Assembly: GCF_000214705.1 (NCBI RefSeq)
Contig: NC_015573.1
Coordinates: 1,015,001 to 1,079,000 of the forward strand
Length of the DNA: 64,000 nt
Origin: Desulfofundulus kuznetsovii DSM 6115
GTDB taxonomy: Bacteria; Bacillota; Desulfotomaculia; Desulfotomaculales; Desulfovirgulaceae
Direction of reading: 5' to 3'
Position 1 is the first letter of the stretch; the number at the start of each line of letters is the position of its first letter. Under the pieces are notes generated by a model. It ran no database searches and was not told the DNA's origin. It saw only the letters and a program-made list of their open reading frames with translations. Shown here one piece after another: positions 1-10,933 of this stretch. Position numbers and translations under genes: made by a program.

Positions 1-588
1 TGCGGCGTCGATGTGGTATACCCCCGGGAAAATAAGCGGTTAATGGAAGACATTATCGAAGCCGGGGCGGTGATCAGCGAGTTTCCCCCCGGTTCTCCCC
101 CCGAGGCGTGGCACTTTCCGGTGCGCAACCGGATCATCAGCGGTTTATCCCGGGCCACGGTGGTGGTGGAAGCCGCGGAAAAAAGCGGCGCCCTCATTAC
201 GGCCGACCTGGCCCTGGACCAGGGGCGGGATGTCATGGCCGTGCCCGGTCCCGTAACCAGCCCGCAAAGCCGCGGCCCCAACCAGTTAATCAAGCAGGGT
301 GCCCGGCTGGTGGAAAGCGTGGCCGATGTCCTGGAGGAACTGGGTATTACCTGCCTTTTCCCGGGAAAACATCTTCAGTCCCCGGTAATGCCCAGACTTA
401 CTGCTGAAGAGGAAACGGTTTACGGGATGCTGTCTGGTGACCCCGTGCCGGTGGATATAATTATTGAAAATACGGGACTGGCCGCGCAACAGGTGTTGTC
501 CGCCCTGATGTTTCTGGAAGTCAAGGGCCTGGTCAGGCAGTTTCCCGGCCGGCTCTACGCCCGGCGTGAAAAACCCACCCGGTTCTAA
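1..588 (+). CDS. dprA: DNA processing protein DprA, C-terminal part (5' truncated by window)
   Basis: The frame is open from base 1, so the start lies outside the window; 195 residues are visible. The segment with SGALIT and a following VPGP matches the end of the Rossmann-like DprA domain that binds single-stranded DNA and loads RecA during transformation. The last ~70 residues form the winged-helix-like C-terminal domain found in many DprA proteins. The gene lies 85 bp upstream of topA, the common dprA-topA order in Firmicutes. Function is taken from the family; only the C-terminal half is seen here. Confidence 0.9.
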   Translation, partial: CGVDVVYPRENKRLMEDIIEAGAVISEFPPGSPPEAWHFPVRNRIISGLSRATVVVEAAEKSGALITADLALDQGRDVMAVPGPVTSPQSRGPNQLIKQGARLVESVADVLEELGITCLFPGKHLQSPVMPRLTAEEETVYGMLSGDPVPVDIIIENTGLAAQQVLSALMFLEVKGLVRQFPGRLYARREKPTRF

Positions 589-673
589 AGTCTCGGGGTC
601 TTCATACATTTTTAAAAAAGATTCGTGCGGTTAATATAATGGTTAAACCGGAAAAAAAAGAAGGTGGCCTTCT

Positions 674-2917
674 TTGTCCAAAACGCTGGTTATTGTGGAA
701 TCGCCTGCCAAAGCAAAAAGCATCGGCAAGTTATTGGGTAAAAAATATACCATCAAAGCTTCTATGGGGCATGTGCGGGACCTGCCCAAAAGCCAGTTCG
801 GGGTGGACGTGGAGCACGGTTTTACACCCAAGTACATCACCATAAGGGGCAAGGGAGAAATCATCAAAGAGCTTAGAACCGCGGTCAAAAAGGCCGACCG
901 GGTGTTGCTGGCTTCCGACCCCGATCGGGAAGGGGAGGCCATTGCCTGGCATCTGGCCAACGTACTGGAAATTGACGAGAATGCGCCTTGTCGCATTGAG
1001 TTTAATGAAATTACGAAGCAGGCCGTGCAAAATGCCGTGAAGGCACCCCGGCCCATTGACTACAACCGGGTAAATGCCCAGCAGGCCCGCCGGATACTCG
1101 ACAGGCTGGTAGGTTATAAACTGAGCCCCCTGTTGTGGCGCAAGGTCAAAAAAGGTCTTTCAGCCGGCCGGGTACAGTCGGTGGCGGTGCGGTTGATCTG
1201 CGACCGGGAAGAGGAGATTAACGCCTTTGTCCCCGAAGAATACTGGACCTTGACGGCCGTATTTACCCGCCGGGGAAAGGATCCTTTTGAGGCCAAACTG
1301 TACAAGATTGGGGATAAAAAGGCAGAAATAAAAAACCAGGCGCAAATCGAGGAGATCTTAAAGGAGCTGAAGGGGGTCTCCTACCGGGTCGTTAAAATTA
1401 CCCGCAGGGAAAAAACCCGCCAGCCGGCCCCGCCCTTTACCACCAGCAGCCTGCAGCAGGAGGCTTACCGCAAGCTCAATTTCACGGCCCGCAAAACCAT
1501 GATGGTGGCCCAACAATTGTACGAGGGGCTGGAACTGGGTAAGGAGGGCCCCGTAGGTCTGGTTACCTATATACGTACCGACTCCACCCGGGTGGCCGTG
1601 CAGGCCCAAATGGACGCCCGGGCTTACATTCAGGAAAAATTCGGCCCCGGGTATGTTCCGGAAAAACCCCGGCAGGTGGCGGCCAGGGGAAGGGCGCAGG
1701 ATGCCCACGAAGCCATCCGGCCCACCGCGGTGGAACGGGAACCCGAGGCCATTAAGCAGTACCTTACGCCGGATCAGTACAAGCTCTATAAATTAATCTG
1801 GTCTCGTTTTGTGGCCAGCCAGATGAGCCCGGCCATTATTGAAACCACCAGCATTGATATTACCGGGGGCCACTATACTTTCAGAGCTGCCGGGTCAGTG
1901 GTCAAATTCCCCGGGTTTACCCGGGTTTATGTGGAATCCCGGGATGACGAAACTAAAGAGGAGGAAGGGGTTCTGCCCGCCCTTTCCGAGGGGGAGGCCC
2001 TGGAGGTCAAATCCCTTACGCCGAAACAGCATTTCACCCAGCCGCCCCCCCGCTATACCGATGCCACCCTGGTAAAGGCGCTAGAGGAAAAAGGGATCGG
2101 CCGCCCCAGTACCTATGCCCCCATTCTGGAAACAATTATCAAGCGGGGATATGTGGTGCGGGAGAAAAAACAGCTTGTTCCCACCGAGCTGGGGATGGTA
2201 GTGGTAGATCTATTGAAAAAGCATTTTCCCGATATTATTGATGTGGAGTTTACCGCTCAAATGGAGGAAAGCCTGGACCGCATAGAGGAAGGGGAAATGG
2301 ATTGGGTGCGGGTGATCCAGGACTTTTACGGTCCCTTCCAGGAAACTCTTGCCCGGGCGGAAGAAGAAATCGGTCAGGTGACCGTGTCCGATGAAGTCAG
2401 CGAGGAAATCTGCGAACAGTGCGGCCGCAATATGGTGGTCAAAATGGGTCGCTACGGGAAGTTTCTGGCCTGTCCGGGCTTTCCCGAGTGCCGGAACACC
2501 CGGCCCCTGCTGGAGCCTACCGGGGTGCCCTGCCCCCAGTGTAAGGGGGAACTGGTGGTGCGGCGCAGTAAAAAGGGCCGCAAGTTTTACGGTTGCAGCC
2601 GCTACCCCGATTGCGATTTTGTGGTTTGGGATGAGCCGTCCGGCGAAAAATGCCCCCGCTGCGGCGGCATCCTGGTAATTAAAAAGGGGCGGGGTGAACA
2701 GGAGGAATTGGAATGTGTCAATGAGCAGTGCCGGTACCGGGTTGACAGGGAAAAAAAGGCCGGTTCCAACGGTGAGGCCGCCCGGGATGTGGCCGCCGGG
2801 AGTAAACTGGTGGAAGAAAAGCCTTCATTTGACTCCTGGCACAACGATGCTTTGCTGCCCTTGATGAGGGCAAAATCAGGCCGCACTGCAACTCGCGGAA
2901 CTGGAGGAAGAAGTTAA
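674..2917 (+). CDS. topA: DNA topoisomerase I
   Basis: Type IA topoisomerase (747 aa) that relaxes negative supercoils by transient single-strand cleavage. The N-terminal TOPRIM domain is seen as VESPAKAK (8-15) and the acidic DPDREGEA (82-89). The catalytic tyrosine is about Tyr299 in [12 protein letters not shown]. Three C4 zinc ribbons follow at roughly residues 580, 619 and 659 (CEQC, CPQC, CPRC), then a ~50-residue polar tail. The start is TTG, chosen because a GAAGGTGG ribosome site lies just upstream and the protein then begins [10 protein letters not shown] as in relatives. The stop overlaps the trmFO start by one base (TAATG), so the two are probably translationally coupled. Confidence 0.97.
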   Translation: MSKTLVIVESPAKAKSIGKLLGKKYTIKASMGHVRDLPKSQFGVDVEHGFTPKYITIRGKGEIIKELRTAVKKADRVLLASDPDREGEAIAWHLANVLEIDENAPCRIEFNEITKQAVQNAVKAPRPIDYNRVNAQQARRILDRLVGYKLSPLLWRKVKKGLSAGRVQSVAVRLICDREEEINAFVPEEYWTLTAVFTRRGKDPFEAKLYKIGDKKAEIKNQAQIEEILKELKGVSYRVVKITRREKTRQPAPPFTTSSLQQEAYRKLNFTARKTMMVAQQLYEGLELGKEGPVGLVTYIRTDSTRVAVQAQMDARAYIQEKFGPGYVPEKPRQVAARGRAQDAHEAIRPTAVEREPEAIKQYLTPDQYKLYKLIWSRFVASQMSPAIIETTSIDITGGHYTFRAAGSVVKFPGFTRVYVESRDDETKEEEGVLPALSEGEALEVKSLTPKQHFTQPPPRYTDATLVKALEEKGIGRPSTYAPILETIIKRGYVVREKKQLVPTELGMVVVDLLKKHFPDIIDVEFTAQMEESLDRIEEGEMDWVRVIQDFYGPFQETLARAEEEIGQVTVSDEVSEEICEQCGRNMVVKMGRYGKFLACPGFPECRNTRPLLEPTGVPCPQCKGELVVRRSKKGRKFYGCSRYPDCDFVVWDEPSGEKCPRCGGILVIKKGRGEQEELECVNEQCRYRVDREKKAGSNGEAARDVAAGSKLVEEKPSFDSWHNDALLPLMRAKSGRTATRGTGGRS

Positions 2918-4230
2918 TGGTCGAGGCAGTAACGGTTATAGGTGCCGGGCTGGCCGGCGCGGAAGCGGCCTGGCAGCTGGCCCGGCGGAACATACCCGTT
3001 AAGCTCTACGAGATGCGCCCGCATAAGTTTACCCCGGCCCATCACACTGGCTTCTTTGCCGAGCTGGTATGCAGTAATTCCTTAAGGGCTATAGCCCTGG
3101 AAAATGCCGTAGGCTTGTTAAAAGAGGAAATGCGCCGGCTGGACTCCCTGATCATGGCCTGTGCCAGTAAACATAGGGTGCCGGCCGGGGGTGCCCTGGC
3201 CGTGGACCGGGAAGGTTTTGCCCGGGCAGTTACGGAGATCCTGGAAAACCACTCCCTGGTTGAGATTTGCCGGGAAGAAGCTGCTGACATCCCCCGGGAA
3301 GGCATAGTGGTTCTGGCCACCGGGCCACTAACCTCTGAGGCTATGTCCAGGTCTTTGCGGAATTTAACCGGCGTAGAGTATCTTTATTTTTACGATGCGG
3401 TGGCGCCCATTGTCACCCGGGAGTCCATTAATTTCAACAAGGTCTTTTGTTCCTCCCGTTACGGCAAAGGGGAAGGGGAATACATCAACTGCCCCATGAC
3501 TAAAGAAGAATACGAACGTTTTCAAGAAGCCCTGGCCACCGCCGAAAGGGCGCCCCGCAAGGAGTTTGAAAAGGAAATTAATTTTGAAGGCTGTTTGCCC
3601 ATTGAGGTCCTGGCCCGGCGGGGAAAGGATGCCATGCGCTACGGGCCTTTGAAGCCCGTTGGTTTAATTGACCCCCGCACGGGCCGTCAGCCCTACGCGG
3701 TAGTCCAGCTGCGCCAGGACAACGCCGCCGGTACCCTTTATAACCTGGTGGGGTTTCAAACCCACCTCAAGTGGGACGAACAAAAACGGGTTTTCCGCAT
3801 GATCCCGGGGCTGGAAGAGGCGGAATTCGTCCGGTTCGGCGTGATGCACCGCAACACCTATGTCAATTCGCCAATCCTGCTTTACCCTACCTTTGAGTGC
3901 AAAAAGCGGGCCGGACTTTTCCTGGCCGGGCAGATGACCGGGGTGGAGGGCTACGTGGAGTCGGCGGCTTCCGGGTTGATGGCCGGTGTCAATGCCGCCC
4001 GGCTTTACCGGGGCCAGCGGCCCGTAGTTTTTCCTCCAGAGACGGCCCACGGTTCCCTGGCCCATTATATTACCAGCGCGGACCCGAAGCATTTTCAACC
4101 CATGAATGTTAACTTCGGTTTATTCCCTCCCCTGGACGAAAACATCAGGGACCGGCGCAGGCGCAACCTGGCCCTGGCCCAGCGGGCGCTGGAAACGCTG
4201 GAAGGTTGGAAAAAGGAAGTGGGTATATAA
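2917..4230 (+). CDS. trmFO: Methylenetetrahydrofolate-tRNA-(uracil-5-)-methyltransferase TrmFO
   Basis: Folate- and FAD-dependent enzyme that makes ribothymidine at position 54 of tRNA in many Firmicutes. The protein (437 aa, usual length) begins with the FAD-binding GxGxxG motif in [14 protein letters not shown]. It continues with the family blocks ELVCSNSLR and, near the C-terminus, [19 protein letters not shown] overlaps the topA stop by one base. It sits between topA and xerC as in Bacillus and clostridial genomes (Gid family). Confidence 0.96.
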   Translation: MVEAVTVIGAGLAGAEAAWQLARRNIPVKLYEMRPHKFTPAHHTGFFAELVCSNSLRAIALENAVGLLKEEMRRLDSLIMACASKHRVPAGGALAVDREGFARAVTEILENHSLVEICREEAADIPREGIVVLATGPLTSEAMSRSLRNLTGVEYLYFYDAVAPIVTRESINFNKVFCSSRYGKGEGEYINCPMTKEEYERFQEALATAERAPRKEFEKEINFEGCLPIEVLARRGKDAMRYGPLKPVGLIDPRTGRQPYAVVQLRQDNAAGTLYNLVGFQTHLKWDEQKRVFRMIPGLEEAEFVRFGVMHRNTYVNSPILLYPTFECKKRAGLFLAGQMTGVEGYVESAASGLMAGVNAARLYRGQRPVVFPPETAHGSLAHYITSADPKHFQPMNVNFGLFPPLDENIRDRRRRNLALAQRALETLEGWKKEVGI

Positions 4231-4239
4231 AAAGGGAGA

Positions 4240-5151
4240 GTGAACCGTTTGTACCCGTACATAGACAACTTTATCTACTACCTTCAGCTGGAAAAGAACG
4301 CCTCTCCCCATACGCTGGATAGCTACCAGCGGGATCTCTTCCAGGGCCTGGATTTTTTCGCCCGGGCTCTGGGAAAACCCGACCACCTGGTTTTGCCCGA
4401 AGACATCAATCGCCAATTGCTGCGGTCTTTTTTGGCTCACCTGCAGTCCCAGGGGTTTTCCCGGGCCACCATCGCCCGGAAACTGGCCACCTGGCGTTCT
4501 TTTTTCCGTTATCTAACCCGTGAAGAAGTGTTAACCGCCAACCCTGCCGGCCACCTTTCTTCCCCGAAAATTGAACGGAAGTTGCCCCGGTTTCTCTTTG
4601 CCGATGAGTGCCGGGCCCTGGTTGAGGCGCCCCCGGACGACACTCCCCTGGGCCGGCGGGACCGGGCACTGCTGGAGACCCTTTACGCCGGCGGCATGCG
4701 GGTGGGGGAGTTGGTAGCCTTAAACCTGGATGACATAGACCTGAACCGCGCTACCATACGGGTGGCCGGTAAGGGTGCCCGGGAACGTCTGCTGCCTGTT
4801 GGTGCGTTTGCAGTACGGGCCCTGGAAAAGTATCTTTTGGCCGGCCGGTCGGCACTGGCAACCGCACGCTCCGGGGAAGCCCTCTTTCTCAATTACCGTG
4901 GTAAGAGGCTTTCGGTACGAGGGGTAAGGAAAATAATCGATAAATATGTCCACCAGATATGCCTGGAGCGGAAGGTGAGCCCCCACGTGTTGCGCCATTC
5001 CTTTGCCACCCACTTGCTGGACAACGGGGCCGATTTACGGGCCGTGCAGGAATTGCTGGGACACGTGCGCCTGTCTACCACCCAGATTTATACCCATGTC
5101 ACCAGGGAACGATTAAAGGAAGTTTACCGCCGTGCCCACCCCAGGGCCTGA
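4240..5151 (+). CDS. xerC: Tyrosine recombinase XerC (CodV-like)
   Basis: Site-specific recombinase (303 aa) that resolves chromosome dimers at dif. An N-terminal SAM-like DNA-binding domain is followed by the catalytic domain. Visible catalytic residues are Arg154 (GGMRVGEL), His249 and Arg252 (HVLRHS), His275 (LLGHV) and the nucleophile Tyr284 (IYTHV). The start is GTG behind AAGGGAGA. Its place ahead of hslVU-codY is the codV-clpQ-clpY-codY order known from Bacillus. Confidence 0.94.
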   Translation: MNRLYPYIDNFIYYLQLEKNASPHTLDSYQRDLFQGLDFFARALGKPDHLVLPEDINRQLLRSFLAHLQSQGFSRATIARKLATWRSFFRYLTREEVLTANPAGHLSSPKIERKLPRFLFADECRALVEAPPDDTPLGRRDRALLETLYAGGMRVGELVALNLDDIDLNRATIRVAGKGARERLLPVGAFAVRALEKYLLAGRSALATARSGEALFLNYRGKRLSVRGVRKIIDKYVHQICLERKVSPHVLRHSFATHLLDNGADLRAVQELLGHVRLSTTQIYTHVTRERLKEVYRRAHPRA

Positions 5152-5218
5152 AGTTGCATTTTGGAACCGGGAAGTATACAATAATGTGTTGATGCCTGAT
5201 GATGAAGGGAAGGTATAT

Positions 5219-5749
5219 ATGTTTCATGCCACAACTATTGTTGCGGTTCATAAGGATGGCCGGGTGGCCATGGCTGGGGATGGCCAGGTGACTTTCGGCC
5301 AGCATACTATATTGAAACACCAGGCGAAGAAGATTCGCCGCCTGCACAATGATCGTGTCATTGCCGGTTTTGCCGGTTCCGTAGCCGATGCCTTCACCCT
5401 TTTTGAAAAGTTTGAAGGAAAGCTGGAAACCTATTCCGGCCAGCTCCAGCGGGCTGCCGTGGAATTGGCCAAGGAATGGCGCATGGATAAGTTCTTGCGC
5501 CGCCTGGAAGCCCTGCTGGTGGTAGCCGACCGGCGGCATCTGCTCGTCCTTTCCGGGGGTGGGGAGGTTATTGAGCCGGATGATGGGATTGCAGCCATTG
5601 GTTCGGGAGGTCCCTACGCCCTGGCCGCCGCCCGGGCCCTGGCCAAACATACGGATCTTTCCGCCGGGGAAATCGCCCGGGAAGCCCTGTTGATTGCCGC
5701 GGGTATTTGCGTTTACACCAACGACAATATCACCGTGGAGGAGCTATAA
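5219..5749 (+). CDS. hslV: ATP-dependent protease subunit HslV (ClpQ)
   Basis: Threonine-type peptidase ring of the HslUV complex (176 aa from this start). The ATG at 5219 is chosen over the longer frame from 5132 because it follows GAAGGGAAGG, avoids a long overlap with xerC, and gives [10 protein letters not shown]. The catalytic Thr of the TTIVAV motif would be exposed by removal of a short N-terminal peptide. The GDGQVTFGQ block and the Ala/Gly-rich IGSGGPYAL region are typical. Its partner ATPase hslU follows after 25 bp. Confidence 0.95.
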   Translation: MFHATTIVAVHKDGRVAMAGDGQVTFGQHTILKHQAKKIRRLHNDRVIAGFAGSVADAFTLFEKFEGKLETYSGQLQRAAVELAKEWRMDKFLRRLEALLVVADRRHLLVLSGGGEVIEPDDGIAAIGSGGPYALAAARALAKHTDLSAGEIAREALLIAAGICVYTNDNITVEEL

Positions 5750-5774
5750 TTTTTATTTTAAGGAGAGAGCAGGG

Positions 5775-7184
5775 ATGGAAAACCTTACCCCACGCCAGAT
5801 CGTAGCCGAGCTGGATAAATACGTGATCGGGCAAAAAGAGGCCAAAAGGGCGGTGGCCATTGCCCTGCGCAACCGCTACCGCCGCAGCCGCCTGCCCGAG
5901 GAACTGCGGGACGAGGTGGTGCCCAAGAACATCCTGATGATTGGCCCTACGGGAGTGGGTAAAACGGAAATTGCCCGCCGCCTGGCCAAACTGGTGAAGG
6001 CCCCCTTTATCAAGGTGGAGGCCACCAAGTTTACGGAAGTGGGTTATGTGGGCCGGGATGTGGAGAGCATGGTCCGGGATCTCGTGGAGACATCGATCCG
6101 CATGGTGCGCCAGGAAAAGATGGAAAAGGTCATGGACAAGGCGAGTAAAATGGCTGAAGAGCGGATCATCGAGCTGCTCGCCCCCCTGCCCCGCCAGGAA
6201 ACACCCCGCAATCCCCTCGAGGCCATTTTAGGAAGCGCCTTTGGCGGCGTGACCCGGCAAGGTGGGGAAACCGATTCCATGCAGGAAAGCCGGATCAAGC
6301 GGGTGCAGTTCGAACGGGAGACCCTGCGCCAGAAGCTGGCCCGGGGCGAGCTGGAAAACGAATACCTGGAAATCGAAGTGGAAGATACCACCGTACCTAC
6401 CCTGGAGGTGTTCACCGGTTCCGGGGTGGAAGAATTGGGCATCAATATCCAGGACGTGCTGGGGGGCATTTTCCCCAAAAAGAAGCGTAAACGCAAGGTA
6501 ACGGTGGCCGAGGCCCGGAAAATACTCACCCAGCAGGAGGCACAAAAGCTGATCGATATGGACGAAGTGACTACTGATGCCGTGCGCCGGGCGGAGGAGC
6601 ACGGGATTATCTTCCTGGACGAGATCGACAAAATTGCCAGCCGGGAAGGGGGGGCCGGACCCGACGTTTCCCGGGGCGGGGTGCAACGGGACATCCTGCC
6701 CATTGTAGAAGGTTCAACGGTGATGACCAAGTACGGGCCGGTGAAAACCGACCACATCCTTTTTATTGCTGCCGGGGCGTTTCATATGGCCAAACCTTCG
6801 GATCTCATTCCCGAACTGCAGGGGCGTTTCCCCATTCGCGTCGAGTTATCGAGCCTTTCAGAAGAGGATTTTCTGCAAATTCTGACCGAGCCGGAAAACG
6901 CCTTAATTAAACAGTATACCGCCCTTTTAGCTACTGAGGGTGTCAACGTGAAATTTTCACAAGATTCTCTTGTCGAAATCGCAAAAATCGCTTATACTGT
7001 AAATGAGCAAACCGAAAACATAGGTGCCCGGCGGTTGCATACTATTATGGAAAAGCTGCTGGAAGATCTGTCCTTTGATGCACCGGAATTGCAGGGACAA
7101 ACAATTACCATCGACCGGGATTACGTCCAGCAAAAACTAGGCGACATAGTAAAGAACGAAGACTTGAGTCGCTACATCTTATAA
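5775..7184 (+). CDS. hslU: ATP-dependent protease ATPase subunit HslU (ClpY)
   Basis: AAA+ unfoldase of the HslUV protease (469 aa). Walker A is GPTGVGKT (57-64), Walker B is IIFLDEIDK, and the sensor/arginine region near [11 protein letters not shown] is present. The variable I domain lies between Walker A and B, and the C-terminus ends in LSRYIL, the type of tail that docks into HslV. The start at 5775 follows AGGAGAGAG; an upstream in-frame extension overlapping hslV has no ribosome site. It lies 15 bp before codY. Confidence 0.96.
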   Translation: MENLTPRQIVAELDKYVIGQKEAKRAVAIALRNRYRRSRLPEELRDEVVPKNILMIGPTGVGKTEIARRLAKLVKAPFIKVEATKFTEVGYVGRDVESMVRDLVETSIRMVRQEKMEKVMDKASKMAEERIIELLAPLPRQETPRNPLEAILGSAFGGVTRQGGETDSMQESRIKRVQFERETLRQKLARGELENEYLEIEVEDTTVPTLEVFTGSGVEELGINIQDVLGGIFPKKKRKRKVTVAEARKILTQQEAQKLIDMDEVTTDAVRRAEEHGIIFLDEIDKIASREGGAGPDVSRGGVQRDILPIVEGSTVMTKYGPVKTDHILFIAAGAFHMAKPSDLIPELQGRFPIRVELSSLSEEDFLQILTEPENALIKQYTALLATEGVNVKFSQDSLVEIAKIAYTVNEQTENIGARRLHTIMEKLLEDLSFDAPELQGQTITIDRDYVQQKLGDIVKNEDLSRYIL

Positions 7185-7199
7185 GAAAGGAGTGCAGGC

Positions 7200-7985
7200 A
7201 TGCGCAATCTTCTGGAAAAAACCCGTGCATTGAACAAACTGCTGCAAAAATCCGCCGGTTATCCGGTAGATTATAAAGAGATGGCTGCTACCTTAAGTGA
7301 AAATATAGGTTGCAGTGTTTACATTATCGACCGGCGGGGTAAGGCTCTGGGTTATGCCTTTATGAAAGGTTTCAGCTGTGAGATCATGCGTGAAATGGTG
7401 GAGTCCCCCGAGGGTTTCCCCGAAGAATATAATGAATACCTGTTGCGTATTAACGAAACACAGGCCAACTTTTGCCAGACTGTAAATGCATGCGTGTTCA
7501 ATCACAACCAGCGCTGTAAGTTCAACAACAAGGTAACCACGGTAGTTCCCATCGTGGGAGCCGGTTCCCGCCTGGGAACCCTTATCCTGGCGAGGTTTGG
7601 CAGCAACTTTACTGACGAGGACTTAATCCTGGCCGAGTACGGGGCCACCGTAGTAGGAATGGAAATTCTGAGGGCCCGGGCCGACCGCATGGAAGAAGAG
7701 GCCCGCAAGCGGGCTGCGGTGCAGATTGCCCTGGGCACCCTGTCCTACTCCGAGCTGGATGCCGTGCAGCATATTTTCGAGGAACTGGATGGGGACGAGG
7801 GGCTGCTGGTGGCCAGCAAAATTGCCGACCGGGTAGGCATCACCAGATCGGTAATTGTCAACGCCCTGCGTAAGTTTGAAAGCGCCGGGGTGATTGAATC
7901 CAAGTCCCTGGGTATGAAGGGCACCTACATTCGGGTGTTAAACGACAGGCTGCTGGAGGAGCTGGAAAGACTCAAGCAGCATTAA
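7200..7985 (+). CDS. codY: GTP-sensing global transcriptional repressor CodY
   Basis: Pleiotropic regulator that binds GTP and branched-chain amino acids and represses stationary-phase genes in Firmicutes. The protein (261 aa, usual length) starts [15 protein letters not shown], has an N-terminal GAF-type domain, and ends in a winged helix with the conserved [20 protein letters not shown] recognition helix. An AAGGAG site precedes the ATG. It is the last gene of the cluster; a clear hairpin terminator follows. Confidence 0.97.
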   Translation: MRNLLEKTRALNKLLQKSAGYPVDYKEMAATLSENIGCSVYIIDRRGKALGYAFMKGFSCEIMREMVESPEGFPEEYNEYLLRINETQANFCQTVNACVFNHNQRCKFNNKVTTVVPIVGAGSRLGTLILARFGSNFTDEDLILAEYGATVVGMEILRARADRMEEEARKRAAVQIALGTLSYSELDAVQHIFEELDGDEGLLVASKIADRVGITRSVIVNALRKFESAGVIESKSLGMKGTYIRVLNDRLLEELERLKQH

Positions 7986-8007
7986 CAAGATGAGTAGTTG
8001 GGGAATG

Positions 8008-8041
8008 AAAACCACAGCTTTCTCCGGCTGTGGTTTTTTTC
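8008..8041 (+). terminator. Rho-independent terminator after codY
   Basis: Perfect 8-bp stem AACCACAG / CTGTGGTT (8010-8017 with 8028-8035) and a T-rich run. It lies between codY and the convergent Crp-like gene and may serve both, as an A-run precedes the stem. Confidence 0.9.
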
Positions 8042-8050
8042 TTGGTCAAA

Positions 8051-8731
8051 TTAAAGCCAGCTTTTTAAACGTTCCTTAAATACCACAATTCCCTGACGGG
8101 TTACGGCAACGGCCTTGTCCCGGCGAAGTTCACCTAGAATGCGATTGGCTGTTTCCCGGGAGGTGCCTACCAGATTGGCCAGTTCCTGGTTGGTCAGGGG
8201 CATGGTTATGCGGATACCGTTTCCTTCCGGTTCACCGTGTTCCCGGGCCAGTTCCAGGAGCACGCTGGTCAGGCGGCGGGTGGTATCCTTCAAGGCCAGC
8301 TCCATGATTTGCCGCTGGGATACCCTTAAACGCCGGGCCATAATCTTCAGCAGGGCCAGGGCGATGGAAGGGTTTTTTAAGATAAGGGCGTCCATGTCCC
8401 GGTTGCGGATCAGCCCCACGTGGGCATCTTCCACCACTTCGGCGCAGGCCGGGTATTCCCCGCCATCAAAGAGGACCACTTCGGCAAAAACCTCGCCCGG
8501 GTTGATATAGTGCAGGATATGTTCCCGCCCTTCCTCATCCTGTTTGTAGATTTTGACCCGTCCGGATTTTAGAAGGTAAACCGCTTCCCCGGGCTCCCCC
8601 TCCATAAAAATAATGTGTCCTTTGCGGTATTTTCTGTCCAAGATTAAGCGGGCAATTTCCGCCAGTTGCTCATCGGAAAGCCCGGCAAAAAGGGGGATGT
8701 GTCTTAACTGCTCTATTTCTCCCCGCAACAT
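8051..8731 (-). CDS. Crp/Fnr-family transcriptional regulator
   Basis: The protein (226 aa) has an N-terminal cyclic-nucleotide-binding beta barrel (IIFMEGEPGEAVYLL, residues ~38-52) and a C-terminal helix-turn-helix around TNQELANLVGTSRETANR. There is no N-terminal cysteine cluster, so it is not an iron-sulfur FNR. The effector is not predictable from sequence. It starts 56 bp downstream of the GH15 gene on the same strand. An AGGTGAG site precedes ATG. Confidence 0.9.
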   Translation of the reverse strand: MLRGEIEQLRHIPLFAGLSDEQLAEIARLILDRKYRKGHIIFMEGEPGEAVYLLKSGRVKIYKQDEEGREHILHYINPGEVFAEVVLFDGGEYPACAEVVEDAHVGLIRNRDMDALILKNPSIALALLKIMARRLRVSQRQIMELALKDTTRRLTSVLLELAREHGEPEGNGIRITMPLTNQELANLVGTSRETANRILGELRRDKAVAVTRQGIVVFKERLKSWL

Positions 8732-8786
8732 AGCTCACCTCTTTTGTAAACACCCCAAAATGCTTCGTGCAAAACGGCAGCCGCTT

Positions 8787-10802
8787 TCATCCCCTGTTGG
8801 TGTCGATGAAAGCGTCATCTACTTTATCTTTCGCAAACGAAAGTTTTCCCTGCAGGGCGAGGTGGAGGAGGATAAACATGGCGTGGGACCAGCCCAGAGG
8901 TATTACCCAGGCCGGCCCGCCCCGTTCTTTGTCCACTTGTTCGGGCAACAGACCGGTGGGGCTGGCATTATCCAGTGCCCAGCGGTAGAGGGCGCGGGCA
9001 GTATCCTGCTCACCCCGCAGGGCATGGATGATTCCCAACCAGAGGGTAGTTAATATCCAGGGGTTTCCGCCGCGGTAACCGTCCCATTCATAGCGATGAA
9101 TGCCCCCTACCCGGTTGTTGCCCAGTACCCGGGCTATACTTTTTATGGTTTCATCCATTAAGGGATGTTCGGGTTCGAGGACCCCAAAGGGGAACACCAG
9201 GCCCAGAACGGCGGCGTCAACGCGGGTGTCCTTTTCCACCCAGTAAATTTCATACAATCCCGAGGGTTCCCTGTCTTTCCAGGCCTGTTCGCCCCGGTCC
9301 AGGGCGCACTGGTAATCGTAGCAGCTAACCCGGCGGTTGATCCCCCGCAGGAAGCACTGCCGGTCGGGATTCCAGAGGTGGGTGAGAATGGATTTCCGTA
9401 CAGTTTCCGCTGCCTCGCTCCATTTTTTTGCCTTTTCGGGTGCGCCTATGCTTCCGGCCAGGGCCGCGGCGCCTCTCAGTCCCCCGTAAATTGCCGCCGC
9501 TGCGTAGGTACTCTGGATAAAGTTGTCTTCCCACAGATCCAGTCCCGGTTCGGGCAACCCGTTTGGGGAAAGGTGTTCCACCAGGTAAGCGGCACCTAAA
9601 AAAGTTGAAGGCCATATTTTTTGCAAGAATTCCCTGTCCCGGGTCAGTTTGAAGTGGTGGTGGTAGCCCCATAAAACCGCTCCTACCTGGTCGATTTGTT
9701 TTCCCCAGGTGGGGGCCCAAAAGCCATTGGTAAAGTAGCGCTGCTGCCAGCTTCCATCGGGATCCTGCACCCGGGCGGCGAAAAGGTAAAAATCCCGGGC
9801 CTCCCGGTGATAGCCGGCTTCGTCCAGGGCCAGGGCGGTGTACATGCCGTCCCGGGGCCAGCAATAGCCGTATCCGCCGCAACCGGTATAAAACGGATCA
9901 AATTCAGGGGCAGCAATGCTGCCGCCCGTTTCCCGGTTGGTGAGGAGTTTTAAAACCATCAGGGACCGGCGAAAGGCACCGTTTTCTTCCCCCTTACCCT
10001 CTGCCAGGGGCTGGTGTTCCAGCCAGTGTTCCCAAAAACCGGCAGCTTCTTCCAGCCACTGTTGACCCGATTTACCGGAAACCCTGGAAAGCAGCTCAAG
10101 AACGGCAGCTTCACTGGACGCGGCGGCCAGGTAAAGGGTCAATTCACGGGTTTCCCCGGGCAAAATCTCCCCCATTTCCCAGGCCAGGGCTCCCGCGCCG
10201 GCGCGCAGGGTGGAAGAGTCGCCGTAAAACTCACCCCGGCTGGCCGCCGCCAGGGGATCGCCGGGGGTATCGCGGCGGCCGGTATGATACCCCACCAGGG
10301 GGTAACCCGGCGCCTTTAAGGCCAGAAAAATGTTGCGACGGAATTGGATTAGCGTCTGGTGGGTTAACTCGAGGTACATGGTATCATAAAGAGCTGATTC
10401 GTCAATGAGAAAGGTGCAGTAGACCACTAAATTCAAGGTGCGTGCCCGGTCGGACAGATTGGTCACCCGGTACTGGCGAGCAAGTACATCTTCTTCGGGC
10501 AGAATAAAGTCGGCCTGTTCCACCAGGAGGCCCACGTCATCCCGGCGCCTGCAGGTAAGAACCACGGGGGTTTCGTTCAGGTAATGCTGTTCGCCGTGCC
10601 ATGGGGACTCATGCAGCCACCAGACCCCTTCCGGGGCGGGGGCGGTTTGGCGGATACCTACGATAAACTGGCCGAGATGCTGTGCCTGGTCAATGTGCGG
10701 CCAGAACAGACGGTAAAGCTCCCCGGTATTTTTAATGGTAGCCAGCATGCGGCCGTTGCCAATGACGGCGCCGGGGAGGAGGGGTAGCAGTTTGCGACGC
10801 AT
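8787..10802 (-). CDS. Glycoside hydrolase family 15 protein (glucoamylase / glucodextranase type)
   Basis: The protein (671 aa) has an N-terminal beta-sandwich-like region (~1-270) followed by an (alpha/alpha)6 barrel. The barrel shows the GH15 signatures WPRDGMYTALALDEAG, the first acid region in LDLWEDN and the second in RYEWDGYRGGNPW. Such enzymes release glucose from the non-reducing ends of alpha-glucans or trehalose; the substrate is not predictable here. No signal peptide is seen, so it is probably cytoplasmic and acts on storage glucan or trehalose. It is preceded by GGAGGTAATTCC before ATG. Confidence 0.88.
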   Translation of the reverse strand: MRRKLLPLLPGAVIGNGRMLATIKNTGELYRLFWPHIDQAQHLGQFIVGIRQTAPAPEGVWWLHESPWHGEQHYLNETPVVLTCRRRDDVGLLVEQADFILPEEDVLARQYRVTNLSDRARTLNLVVYCTFLIDESALYDTMYLELTHQTLIQFRRNIFLALKAPGYPLVGYHTGRRDTPGDPLAAASRGEFYGDSSTLRAGAGALAWEMGEILPGETRELTLYLAAASSEAAVLELLSRVSGKSGQQWLEEAAGFWEHWLEHQPLAEGKGEENGAFRRSLMVLKLLTNRETGGSIAAPEFDPFYTGCGGYGYCWPRDGMYTALALDEAGYHREARDFYLFAARVQDPDGSWQQRYFTNGFWAPTWGKQIDQVGAVLWGYHHHFKLTRDREFLQKIWPSTFLGAAYLVEHLSPNGLPEPGLDLWEDNFIQSTYAAAAIYGGLRGAAALAGSIGAPEKAKKWSEAAETVRKSILTHLWNPDRQCFLRGINRRVSCYDYQCALDRGEQAWKDREPSGLYEIYWVEKDTRVDAAVLGLVFPFGVLEPEHPLMDETIKSIARVLGNNRVGGIHRYEWDGYRGGNPWILTTLWLGIIHALRGEQDTARALYRWALDNASPTGLLPEQVDKERGGPAWVIPLGWSHAMFILLHLALQGKLSFAKDKVDDAFIDTNRG

Positions 10803-10933
10803 GGAATTACCTCCGGCAAAATTTTTATTGGCGCTGGACCCGATATTTATAGTTTACCGGTCCGTCCTGCGCCTGACAACGAAAAATCCCGGTATTTTAG
10901 CCGGGTGTTATGGAAGTCAGGTTTAATGACTCT